From contig MU602710.1 in NCBI GenBank assembly GCA_025201865.1, positions 8,478-51,435 on the forward strand: 42,958 nt of DNA, in the 5' to 3' direction. This stretch comes from Ramicandelaber brevisporus. Taxonomy: Eukaryota; Kickxellomycota; Ramicandelaberales; Ramicandelaberaceae. This document shows, one piece after another, positions 9,431-18,099 of this stretch (position 1 is the stretch's first letter; each line of letters opens with the position of its first letter). Under the pieces are notes generated by a model, which was given only the letters and a program-made list of their open reading frames with translations, was not told the origin of the DNA and searched no databases. The position numbers and the translations under genes are program-made.

Positions 9431-9687
9431 AGCGATGAATTAGATGTAGAAGTGCTCCGACAAGCAATCTACTGGCCGAGACAGGGCTATTTTAACTGAT
9501 CGGAGATTATGGGAGTTGCTGCGGAAATATTTCGCGTGAGAGGTGCTGTGCCCTCTATCCTCTGTCTCTCTTTGTTTCTCTCTCTCAAACAACCAAACGA
9601 TGATCACAAACAATATTCAACAGGAGATAATACAGACAAAAACAGGCAAACAGACAAACAGGTGGATCAATAGCTATTATTATAGTT
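9431..9687. other. Intergenic region between BTB gene 3' end and zinc-binding protein
   Basis: No gene seen. There is a TC-rich patch (about 9550-9590) and a short degenerate ACAGRCAAA repeat (about 9632-9661) next to the BTB stop codon. Confidence 0.45.
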
Positions 9688-11907
9688 TTATTCAAAGTCG
9701 CTTGGGTTAAAAATGGACCACCAATTTGGATTCAAATGCGTCGACTGTCCGTCGCATCCTGTGCCGGCTGCCATTTTCTTACCGAGGTCAGTCTCATGCA
9801 GCATGTACGCTTTCATTGTTGGCAGCCATTCTACAAATCTCAAGAGTTGGTGCGCACCATACACCTGGGCAACGACGCGCACTTGGTTAAGTGTCAGCAG
9901 TTGATGTGTCTGCAATGGCTGTGGATGGTTACTGTAGGTGGGCATAATGATTACATAGGTAAGTGCTCGCTCACACATGTTGATCAAACTGGTGATACCG
10001 AAGCGTGTAGCAATGTGTAGAGCCACAGTCCATTCACCGAGAGTCAAATATCCGATACCAGCTGTGCCTTCACAACGCACTCGAATAAATTCAGGATTAG
10101 AGCCATCATGGCCCTGCCACGGAGGCGAGTTATCATTTAAGCAAGCCTCGGTGTCAGCATTTGGGGATATGATGCTGCCAGTGTACATGAACTCAAAACA
10201 GAGCCGGATATAGCTGGTCAATTCTGTTGGCGGAGATATTAAGTTCTCGAATAATGCAGTAATGTTTGGCGGCAAAGCTGACGGAACTTCACAAATGCAT
10301 TCGCGCGCTTTTGACTCAGCCATATCGCACTCAGTCAGCCCCTGGAAGTATTCGCTGTGCTTGGCCAGGACCTCTGAATGCAAGTGAATGGTAAGCGACT
10401 GCTTTGGGAGATGAAGTTTGAAATCGCTCGTTGCCTTATCATTAAACTGTGGCGATGTTAATGTTGAAGTTGTCGATGGAGGACTGTCGATACGAATGTC
10501 GGATATCCAGCGAGTCTCAATAACAAGCGGATCATTTGGCAGCTTTGACGAGTCTGAAAATGATGGCATCGCTGATGATCTGAAGAGCTGCGCTGTTGGA
10601 CCGCGAGGAACATGATGCCCCAGTCCATCGTATCCTCCAAAACGGCCACTATCCACCAAAAGTGCATACAAGTCGAATCCATACTCATCCTTGAGAGTTG
10701 CTGTCAAGTCTACAGTGCGGCTTGGCTCATTGACAAAGCTGGAGGTCAGCTCTGATTCAGCTGGTCCAACATATCGAGGCTCCAGTTCATGTACCCGAAT
10801 GAATCCAGTTTGATACATGTCTGAGAGCAGTTTGTCAACCTCGCTCATATCCTCATCCTCAGTGGCCATTGCTGTCGCCGAGTCACGGCGCTGTTCACCG
10901 TTATCACCACTGTGATTCCACGTAGCGCTGGTTGTGCTCGATAGTCCAAGTGCAGCAGACAGTGGTCTCACCAGCCATACCACGCGTGAGTCTGCATCCA
11001 GTACAGTTGAGCGCGCCGTCACTTTGATTGAATCCAGCATGCGCCTGGCTGGTGCAAAGTGTAACCGCCATCCAATCATTGCCAATTTATCAACTGTGAT
11101 ATCGTTCGACGGCTGAGGCGGCACATTGCGGTTAAGTGAAAACTGTCCTTGTCGGAATACAGCTCCACCGAACCCAAGCTGCTGCTGTTGATGGCGCTGA
11201 CGCTGCTGATTCTGATGATGCTGCAGATGCTGCAGATGCATTGGAACGGGATTGGCATGGTGATCATCGGCTGGACGAGACTGGCGAGCAACAAAATGGA
11301 CGCGCTGACCAGGGTCTGTGCTGTGAATCAAGTTGTAGGAAACCCAAGCGCCGCGCTGGATTGCAGATGACAGCTTGGTGCCATGGGCGATGTCATTATC
11401 CTCATAGAAGGCATTGTGTTGAGCAGAATAATACAGACGATGAGTAAATACACCCGATTCACTTCCATTAGAGGATGCTTGAGATGTCGTCGAAGGTGTC
11501 GTTTCTGCCATTGCTGCTGCTGTTGTTGCGGTTGTTGTTGTTGTCACATCTGCTGGAGGTAGCACTGGGGAAGGTGAGTCGTTCGATGGAGAATACGAAT
11601 GAAGACGAGGCATACAAGCCAAGCTGATGCGAATGGACCCACCAAATGTTCCGGCATATCGTGAACAGGCTCGAGTGATGGTCTCATTCCGACGGCTGGC
11701 AGACCTTAGAATAGAGGAGCTGAGCAAACGCGGTGTTGGACCGGCAAGCATAGTTCGCGGAGGCAATCCGCCCGGCCACAGCAACGAGCCTTCGAACGAC
11801 TCCAGTCGGTCAATGGGGTCAAAGCTGGCGGCATCGTTGTCGTCAGAGCTGTCTGAGCTTTCAAAGGGGTGACGGTGGCGATGGCTGCGACGAAGCGAAG
11901 GTGTCAT
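9688..11907 (-). CDS. BTB/POZ-domain protein with long disordered N-terminus
   Basis: 739 residues from the ATG at 11905-11907. The open frame begins six codons earlier at a TTG, which I did not use. The first ~290 residues are low complexity: His/Arg/Ser-rich, acidic SSDSSDDND near the start, Thr/Ala runs, and a Gln/His-rich stretch. A BTB-like fold begins near residue 490 with SDFKLHL, then the diagnostic VHK-like piece IHLHSEVLAKHSEYFQGL and, near 570, LCFEFMYTGSI. It ends with helical repeats like the BTB/BACK region. BTB proteins are often CUL3 adaptors or transcription cofactors, but no Kelch or MATH partner is visible, so the role stays open. It is the nearest gene to the 2.3 kb gene-poor region, which lies upstream of its start. 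Confidence 0.72.
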   Translation of the reverse strand: MTPSLRRSHRHRHPFESSDSSDDNDAASFDPIDRLESFEGSLLWPGGLPPRTMLAGPTPRLLSSSILRSASRRNETITRACSRYAGTFGGSIRISLACMPRLHSYSPSNDSPSPVLPPADVTTTTTATTAAAMAETTPSTTSQASSNGSESGVFTHRLYYSAQHNAFYEDNDIAHGTKLSSAIQRGAWVSYNLIHSTDPGQRVHFVARQSRPADDHHANPVPMHLQHLQHHQNQQRQRHQQQQLGFGGAVFRQGQFSLNRNVPPQPSNDITVDKLAMIGWRLHFAPARRMLDSIKVTARSTVLDADSRVVWLVRPLSAALGLSSTTSATWNHSGDNGEQRRDSATAMATEDEDMSEVDKLLSDMYQTGFIRVHELEPRYVGPAESELTSSFVNEPSRTVDLTATLKDEYGFDLYALLVDSGRFGGYDGLGHHVPRGPTAQLFRSSAMPSFSDSSKLPNDPLVIETRWISDIRIDSPPSTTSTLTSPQFNDKATSDFKLHLPKQSLTIHLHSEVLAKHSEYFQGLTECDMAESKARECICEVPSALPPNITALFENLISPPTELTSYIRLCFEFMYTGSIISPNADTEACLNDNSPPWQGHDGSNPEFIRVRCEGTAGIGYLTLGEWTVALHIATRFGITSLINMCERALTYVIIMPTYSNHPQPLQTHQLLTLNQVRVVAQVYGAHQLLRFVEWLPTMKAYMLHETDLGKKMAAGTGCDGQSTHLNPNWWSIFNPSDFE

Positions 11908-12696
11908 CTGACTTTGGTGAAACAACTGTAATCTGCAACAGATTAGAAAGCGAGATGAGGGTTGCGGCGTGTGACACGACAGACTGTAGAATTGTAGCCC
12001 AATCGGGGGCTGCAGTCAGACACGGTTGAAAAGTAGATCACTCACTCTTGAATCTCTCTCTAATTTTAATAACTTATACATCACACCCGAATCGAGGTGA
12101 CATACGGTGGCATACAGTTAAAGAATAGTTTGTATCACCTGCAACTGGGCAAATCCGTCTGGACCCGCCAATCTGAATACTGTTTTAACAAAGAGAGGCG
12201 GCGTGGAATATAGAAACACGTCCACCTCCCCCCGAAGGAAGGATACAGTACCAGCAGCAATAGCCAAACCACAGCCAAACCAAACCGAACGGGGAAAAAA
12301 ACATAGCATGGCGACAGCAACGGGGGAACAAGTGCTGGCAGCCAACGCAACCACCTTCACTTGATGACAACCAACGACCAACGACAGCAAGCAAGAAGTG
12401 GGGGAGAAAGCCAGCGGAAGAGGGACGAACCAAGAGGAAGGGAGCAGATGGAACATGCCGCTGGGAAAACCCGGATGCCAGCCACACCAACCTGGCGGCA
12501 GAGGGACAACCACCACGGGGACTGAACACCGCGCCAACACACTCCAGCACCTGGGGACAGCGAGGGAACAACGCCTGTGCTTGGAGGAAGTCGAAGAGAA
12601 GAGAGTGCGTTTATTTTTGCTAGTGTTTTGTGGTGGTTGTCGGAGAGAGAAAGACGCAAGCTTGGACAGGTTCGACTCGATTGCTTTGGTAGACTG

Positions 12697-12702
12697 TTTA
12701 TA
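12697..12702 (-). promoter_or_regulatory. TATA-like hexamer in the gene-poor region
   Basis: TATAAA on the minus strand (CCCTATAAACAG), upstream of the T-depleted block (12241-12540) in the direction of the BTB gene. It is present again in copy 2 at 13609-13614. It could start a transcript reading toward the BTB gene. Weak evidence. Confidence 0.25.
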
Positions 12703-12783
12703 GGGAGAATGGTGAAACAAGTAGTCATGTTTACATACTACAACAACAAGTAAGAGATTCAGTCATGCTGCTGTCATGAAACG

Positions 12784-12823
12784 AGTAACACGTCAATGAG
12801 TCATACTGTCGTAACGTGTTACT
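12784..12823. repeat. 10-bp perfect inverted repeat around a TGAGTCA motif
   Basis: AGTAACACGT (12784-12793) and ACGTGTTACT (12814-12823) are perfect reverse complements separated by 20 bases. The spacer contains TGAGTCA (12797-12803), a match to the bZIP (Gcn4/AP-1) site. The same structure recurs in copy 2 at 13696-13735. Confidence 0.7.
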
Positions 12824-12929
12824 ATATGAAAGCCATATCCCTCTAATGAGTTAATGAATCACTGAGTACGTCACTACGACTATTGTTAAACAATCCAATC
12901 AGGTTCACTTTCACAATGACTAGAATACA

Positions 12930-12939
12930 NNNNNNNNNN
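12930..12939. other. Assembly gap (10 N)
   Basis: Ten N between the two copies of the 902-bp repeat. A fixed 10-N run is a common scaffolding placeholder and need not reflect real length. Confidence 0.97.
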
Positions 12940-13841
12940 GAAAAGTAGATCACTCACTCTTGAATCTCTCTCTAATTTTAATAACTTATACATCACACCC
13001 GAATCGAGGTGACATACGGTGGCATACAGTTAAAGAATAGTTTGTATCACCTGCAACTGGGCAAATCCGTCTGGACCCGCCAATCTGAATACTGTTTTAA
13101 CAAAGAGAGGCGGCGTGGAATATAGAAACACGTCCACCTCCCCCCGAAGGAAGGATACAGTACCAGCAGCAATAGCCAAACCACAGCCAAACCAAACCGA
13201 ACGGGGAAAAAAACATAGCATGGCGACAGCAACGGGGGAACAAGTGCTGGCAGCCAACGCAACCACCTTCACTTGATGACAACCAACGACCAACGACAGC
13301 AAGCAAGAAGTGGGGGAGAAAGCCAGCGGAAGAGGGACGAACCAAGAGGAAGGGAGCAGATGGAACATGCCGCTGGGAAAACCCGGATGCCAGCCACACC
13401 AACCTGGCGGCAGAGGGACAACCACCACGGGGACTGAACACCGCGCCAACACACTCCAGCACCTGGGGACAGCGAGGGAACAACGCCTGTGCTTGGAGGA
13501 AGTCGAAGAGAAGAGAGTGCGTTTATTTTTGCTAGTGTTTTGTGGTGGTTGTCGGAGAGAGAAAGACGCAAGCTTGGACAGGTTCGACTCGATTGCTTTG
13601 GTAGACTGTTTATAGGGAGAATGGTGAAACAAGTAGTCATGTTTACATACTACAACAACAAGTAAGAGATTCAGTCATGCTGCTGTCATGAAACGAGTAA
13701 CACGTCAATGAGTCATACTGTCGTAACGTGTTACTATATGAAAGCCATATCCCTCTAATGAGTTAATGAATCACTGAGTACGTCACTTTGACTATTGTTA
13801 AACAATCCAATCAGGTTCACTTTCACAATGACTAGAATACA
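12940..13841. repeat. 902-bp direct repeat, copy 2
   Basis: Second copy of 12028-12929. It continues without a gap into the unique sequence leading to SEC63, whereas copy 1 continues without a gap into the BTB gene upstream region. This is the expected pattern if one true copy was represented twice. Confidence 0.95.
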
Positions 13842-13973
13842 TACGTCTTGTTAGTTGAACAAGTGAATGGAGTAAAACCGCTAACAAAAAGGTTCGATTT
13901 TATTTGCATTTCATTCACTCCAGCGAAACTTTTCCGGACCCAGGCGGATTTGCTCAACTCCAACGAAAGAAAA

Positions 13974-14008
13974 TAGAGAGAGAGTGTGTGTGTGTGAGTG
14001 AGTGAGAG
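13974..14008. repeat. GA/GT-rich microsatellite
   Basis: Compound GAGAGA, GTGTGTGTGT and GAGT(GAGT) repeat about 230 bp downstream of the SEC63 stop codon. Confidence 0.8.
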
Positions 14009-14235
14009 AATGCATTAGGTGAGAAATGTACGAGCCGTCACATCGAAAAGGTGAATGAGGAAGTTCCACATCGACGCTACTTCTACAAGAGGATGTTAGC
14101 TCTATGTCACGAAATTGATTCTTTCGAGATGAACCAATCGGCGATTATTATCATTATTATGATCGTTTGAGATAGAATGATTTTGAAAAAAGTTAATGTG
14201 AAAACAGAAGGAAGGATTTAAAGAACAAAACTTGT

Positions 14236-16227
14236 TTACTCATCATCAGAGTCGTCATCTTCGTGAGCACCCGCTTGCCCACGCATCTGTGCCATCTGGC
14301 CCGCAATGCTGTCTGGCTCGGCATCTGAGATATCATCGTATGCATCATCGTAGTTTTCTTCTGGCAATTGGGCAGGGTCGGCGATAACCAATGGAATGCT
14401 CATTGACACATCGGCACCAGGGAGCGAGTCGGATTTGAACACAAGCTTGAAATCAAACTGGCCAGTGGCTGGTGGAGCTTGGAATTGGATTTTGATAACC
14501 TTTTCGGTGACTAAATCGGTGATTTTCTGCATTGGAATAACCAGCTTGCCACTCTTTGGCTCAACCAGGAACATGTGCCACAGAGCATGCTTCGGTACTG
14601 CAAACTTGGGAGAGTAGACTTCGCTAGCCAGCGTAACTCCGCTGTTGACACCTCGCTGACGCGCAAGGAGTCTTTCCACCTCATCCATATCTCCAACGGC
14701 ATCATCTCCCTCGATCTCATCCAGCTCTTCCCAAGTCTCAACACCCTTTGAGTCCACACCCAGGTCAGCTGCATCATCGTCACCCTTGTTGCTGTTGCTA
14801 ACAATTGAAGGATGGTTTGCAATGCGAAGTCTAGCAACCAATGTGACAATAGCCAGAGGAGTAACCACTTCATCTCCAATCACCTTAAAGAATGCTCTGA
14901 CAATCTCCAGCTGTGGAATCTCCTTGCAGACTTTGACGGATTCCTCAACCTGCTCTTCACTCAGCTCCGATCCCAAAATAGACTTGCGCGATTCATCGCT
15001 AGCTGCCAAAAACTGGCGCAAGTTGTAGATGGGAGGAGTCTGCTTCTTTGCACGCTTTGGAGTATCCAGAGTAGAATGAGGAATTGCCAGCAGGGAGGAT
15101 GCGTTCTGAGGAACACCCTGCACTAACATTGCCGACAAATCGACCAACTGAGCAGTGCATTTGTACCAGCCATGGGTAGTGCTGATAGTGATCATTCCTT
15201 GGATTAAATACGCACATTTGACAACAGCCATCAATTGCTGCTCAATATGTGGCTCGTGGCTGATCGACACTCTATAAAAGTGTGCATACAAAAACACCAG
15301 CATCTTGTAGGCAGTTGGGCTGAGTCTGTCCTTGGCTCCTTCCAAGCGGAGGCCGGATTCTTCCACCAACACCTTCTGGACGCGCTCTGCCAAGTTACTC
15401 AATGCAGGCTCATCAACGTCTTCCTTGTAAATGTACTCTGGCTGCGTCGCAAATTCATCAGCACCAGCAAGCACTTCAATTGTGTCCCGCATCGAAATCT
15501 TTTCACGCAAACCACGGAAGAACTTGGCCATCGATGTCTTGAGCACACCGTCTTTAGTAACACGCGATGAGCTGTACCACCACTTGGCAATGTAATATGG
15601 CGGAACAATGCCAAACAATAACAGATAAAACATCATCACAAATGGCGAGCTAGTTGTGCTGACAATCCACGTCGGCAATGCAATGCCGACTCTCATGCCT
15701 TGGCTGCCATCTGGATTGCCTGACTCTTCCCACTTCTTGTACTCCTCTTCGTCAGTCAGCACCAACTTGGCCTTGGAGACATCAATGTACTTCTTGGCGG
15801 CTTCCTCAGCATGGGCCGGATCAGCCTTGTCAGGATGGTATAACATTGACAGTTTCTTGTGGGCCTGTTTAATCTCCTTGGGAGTGGCACCCTCGCTGAT
15901 TCCAAGAATCTCCCATGGGTTCCACACTTTGGGCTTCTCAACCGGCGTGATCCAAATGAGATACACAATGTAGGCAAAAACGGCCCAGCCAACAGCCAGC
16001 ATGGCGAGTTTGTAAGTGGACCGCTTGGCGCGCTGCTGCTGCTGAACAATTGGAGTGGGAACGCGGTCCTTGCGAGCGAGCAGTTTGGCTGTGCCGACTG
16101 GTGGACGCGACGGCAGCAGAGTCTGTTTGGCAACGTACAGAGTCAGCGGTGTGAGGCACAGCCCGAGCAATGAGGCTGCAAACATTCTGGAGGTGTGACC
16201 CTCCGCATCGTAGAGATATCCTGACAT
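14236..16227 (-). CDS. SEC63: SEC63, ER translocon J-domain subunit
   Basis: 663 residues, the usual length for Sec63. The topology is as expected: TM1 at about 14-36, TM2 at about 72-93, a lumenal J domain at about 104-170 with the essential HPD at 131-133, and TM3 at about 184-213. A cytosolic Brl/Sec63 domain follows, with a strongly acidic C-terminus rich in Asp/Glu ending DDDSDDE, the part expected to contact Sec62. The J domain recruits the lumenal Hsp70 (BiP/Kar2) to drive post-translational import. Its start ATG lies directly before TM1. Upstream, a CAG/CTG-rich leader separates it from AMACR on the same strand. The call is secure. Confidence 0.95.
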   Translation of the reverse strand: MSGYLYDAEGHTSRMFAASLLGLCLTPLTLYVAKQTLLPSRPPVGTAKLLARKDRVPTPIVQQQQRAKRSTYKLAMLAVGWAVFAYIVYLIWITPVEKPKVWNPWEILGISEGATPKEIKQAHKKLSMLYHPDKADPAHAEEAAKKYIDVSKAKLVLTDEEEYKKWEESGNPDGSQGMRVGIALPTWIVSTTSSPFVMMFYLLLFGIVPPYYIAKWWYSSSRVTKDGVLKTSMAKFFRGLREKISMRDTIEVLAGADEFATQPEYIYKEDVDEPALSNLAERVQKVLVEESGLRLEGAKDRLSPTAYKMLVFLYAHFYRVSISHEPHIEQQLMAVVKCAYLIQGMITISTTHGWYKCTAQLVDLSAMLVQGVPQNASSLLAIPHSTLDTPKRAKKQTPPIYNLRQFLAASDESRKSILGSELSEEQVEESVKVCKEIPQLEIVRAFFKVIGDEVVTPLAIVTLVARLRIANHPSIVSNSNKGDDDAADLGVDSKGVETWEELDEIEGDDAVGDMDEVERLLARQRGVNSGVTLASEVYSPKFAVPKHALWHMFLVEPKSGKLVIPMQKITDLVTEKVIKIQFQAPPATGQFDFKLVFKSDSLPGADVSMSIPLVIADPAQLPEENYDDAYDDISDAEPDSIAGQMAQMRGQAGAHEDDDSDDE

Positions 16228-16718
16228 CTCTTATCTTCGAAACGGTCGCTGCTGTTGGTACTGCTGTTGCTGTTGCTGGTACTGTTGCTGTTGTTGCTGC
16301 TGGTGATGACGCTGAGTGAAGTTGATTGCGAGCAGAGTTTTGACACGTCCCAGAGAAGACACAAGAGGCAGAGAGACGACTCGAGACAGGGACAGAGAGA
16401 GGAATGGAGAGATCAACAACCCGACTCTGCTACTGGAAACACGATCGACTGCGCTGTGCTGTGTGGTCGGCGACGATCAGCTTTCGTTTGACGGGGGCGA
16501 GCGCGATATCGTCAATGGTGGATTTGCACAAAGAGTAAAGTCAGTAACGATCAAAGAGCCAAGTTCAGCCAAGTTCAGGCAGGTTCAGGCAAGCGAGCAA
16601 GTGAGCAAGCGGGCAAACGTGTTCTTGCCAGCAAAGGAGCCCACACCAAACATCAGTGTTGGACCAATGAGCGCAACGTAGAGAGAAACATTGGAACAAC
16701 CCAATTGATTTTTTTGAT
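16228..16718. other. Intergenic region between SEC63 and the AMACR-like gene
   Basis: No gene seen. Next to the SEC63 start is a CTG/TTG-rich triplet stretch (about 16248-16308), and further on a short minisatellite (16561-16616). Open frames across it are low-complexity products. Confidence 0.5.
16561..16616. repeat. Short degenerate minisatellite
   Basis: Three 10-bp units (AAGTTCAGCC, AAGTTCAGGC, AGGTTCAGGC) followed by three 8-9-bp units of type AAGCGAGCA. It lies about 100-160 bp downstream of the AMACR-like stop codon. Confidence 0.75.
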
Positions 16719-17954
16719 TTAAAGCTTAGCAGGCAGAATTGGACCGTTTTCGTCATCGTTGCCAGAGTGCTTCTGGACTGCCTTGATGCCGTACAGCCGA
16801 GCGATATCTTGATCAGAATAGCCAGCTTCGCGCAGAATCTCATCGGTGTGCGCTCCGTTGTTCACCAAATGTGCCCCAGGCTGGCTCGATGGCGGCGGCA
16901 CTGCGGCCGGCGTTCTCACTAGATGCGGGGCAGGAAGTGGAGGCTGCTCTGGGTCAATTGCCTCTTCTAGCTCCAGAATCGGGACAACGCACGCATCTGT
17001 GCCGTCAAAGACAGCCGCCCATTCATCCCGCGTCTTTTGCGCAAAAATGCGCGTAAATGTGGCACGCAGCTCGTCCCAATTGGCCGGATTGTCGCGGTCA
17101 GGCACGGTCTTGGGGTCGCAGCCGAGTAATCTAATGAATTCCTTGTAGAATTGCACTTCGAGACAGCCGACTGACATGTACTGGTCATCCTTTGTCTTGT
17201 ACACTGCATAGAATGGAGCACCACCATCAAGCACATTGACGCCGCGCGGACCGCCCCATAGATAGTTGAGATGGGGAGCATCGGCGTTTCGCAACAGATG
17301 CACAAACGACGCAATGTATTTGACACCCTCCACCATGGCAGCATGGACTACCTGGCCTTTACCTGACTTGGTTCGCTCAAACAGAGCTAATATAACACCC
17401 ATTGCACACATTAACCCACCGCCTGCAAAATCAGCCAACAAGTTTCCGGGCCACATTGGCGGCTCTGGCTCAGCGCGGCCCAGCATGCTAAGAACACCGC
17501 TGACCGCCAGGTAGTTTATGTCGTGGCCAGCCATGTTTGCATATTTGCCCACTCGCTCGAAGCCAGTCAGCCGGGCATAGACCAGCTTCGGATTCAGCGC
17601 ACACATTTCATCAGGGCCGAGGCCGAGCTTCTCCATGATGCCAGGGCGGAACGGATCGAGAAGCACATCGGCGGTTGAGATTAGTCGCTTGGCAATGTCG
17701 ATCCCGGTTTGCTGCTTAAGGTCGAGGGCAATTGAGCGCTTACCACGCGCGAGAATGTCCTGGCTCAAGACTGGGCCAGACAATGCGCGGTCGATGCGAA
17801 TTACGTCGGCGCCAAAGTCGGCCAGGATGGCGCCGGCAAATGGAACTGGAGCGAGACCGCCAAACTCCACAACGCGAATACCCGTCAATGGTCGACTGCT
17901 ATCCTTCTTACTGCCGCTGCTACTACTGCTGCTGCTGCTACTGCTGTTACTCAT
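16719..17954 (-). CDS. Alpha-methylacyl-CoA racemase-like class III CoA-transferase, peroxisomal
   Basis: 411 residues from the ATG at 17952-17954; the open frame extends to 18008, but the codon there is TTG. After a poly-Ser tail of about 20 residues the CaiB/AMACR fold starts with LTGIRVVEFGGLAPVPFAG, then LADFGADVIRID and RGKRSIALDLK. The probable catalytic pair is the His of AGHDINYLA and the Asp of NLLADFAGGG, as in AMACR, where they move the alpha proton of 2-methylacyl-CoA. The protein ends in PAKL, and the terminal AKL is a canonical PTS1 peroxisomal signal. It likely epimerises branched-chain acyl-CoAs for beta-oxidation. A CoA-transferase relative is the alternative, though the gene length and motifs favour racemase. 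Confidence 0.88.
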   Translation of the reverse strand: MSNSSSSSSSSSSGSKKDSSRPLTGIRVVEFGGLAPVPFAGAILADFGADVIRIDRALSGPVLSQDILARGKRSIALDLKQQTGIDIAKRLISTADVLLDPFRPGIMEKLGLGPDEMCALNPKLVYARLTGFERVGKYANMAGHDINYLAVSGVLSMLGRAEPEPPMWPGNLLADFAGGGLMCAMGVILALFERTKSGKGQVVHAAMVEGVKYIASFVHLLRNADAPHLNYLWGGPRGVNVLDGGAPFYAVYKTKDDQYMSVGCLEVQFYKEFIRLLGCDPKTVPDRDNPANWDELRATFTRIFAQKTRDEWAAVFDGTDACVVPILELEEAIDPEQPPLPAPHLVRTPAAVPPPSSQPGAHLVNNGAHTDEILREAGYSDQDIARLYGIKAVQKHSGNDDENGPILPAKL

Positions 17955-18029
17955 TGTAATGTGTGTGTTTATAAAGTTTGAAGATTGAAAAGATGAGCCA
18001 ACAGACAAATCTGCAACGAAAAATAGCTG

Positions 18030-18035
18030 TTTATT
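18030..18035 (-). terminator. Candidate poly(A) signal of COQ5
   Basis: AATAAA on the minus strand 65 bases beyond the COQ5 stop codon, in the 145-bp space before the AMACR-like gene. Confidence 0.4.
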
Positions 18036-18099
18036 TTATGCGTTTTTTTTCACAAGCCTACATGACGTTATTGCTCGGTGTCATGTGCCTTTTGTTTTG

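Larger units (their letters stand above)
12028..12929. repeat. 902-bp direct repeat, copy 1
   Basis: Compared with 12940-13841 (offset 912), I see two substitutions, A to T at 12876 and C to T at 12877. The copy stops exactly at a 10-N run. Most likely this is an unmerged overlap between two contigs or haplotypes. Confidence 0.95.
11908..14235. other. 2.3 kb gene-poor region upstream of the BTB gene
   Basis: This is the longest stretch without a credible gene. It contains a T-depleted block (12241-12540) and its copy, a 902-bp near-identical duplication around a 10-N gap, a 10-bp inverted repeat around TGAGTCA, a TATA-like element on the minus strand, and a GA/GT microsatellite near the SEC63 3' end. 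Several long open frames here begin only at TTG or GTG and overlap each other on both strands, so I did not call them genes. A non-coding RNA or a long 5' leader or promoter for the BTB gene is possible. Confidence 0.5.

Noticed and set aside
12588-12597. GGAGGAAGTC, resembling conserved region I of RNase P RNA
   Set aside because: The required partner (conserved region V) is not found within a plausible distance on that strand.
12667-12678. Pol III B-box-like GGTTCGACTCG
   Set aside because: The flanking bases cannot form a T-arm or a cloverleaf, no A-box fits upstream and no T-run terminator follows.
12398-12703. 101-codon open frame on the plus strand (and its copy at 13310-13615)
   Set aside because: It starts at GTG rather than ATG and is explained by the low T content, which removes stop codons.
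12118-12720. 200-codon open frame on the minus strand (and its copy at 13030-13632)
   Set aside because: It begins at TTG, lies in the T-depleted block where all frames stay open, overlaps other open frames on both strands, and its product is Cys/Trp/Pro-rich with no recognisable domain.
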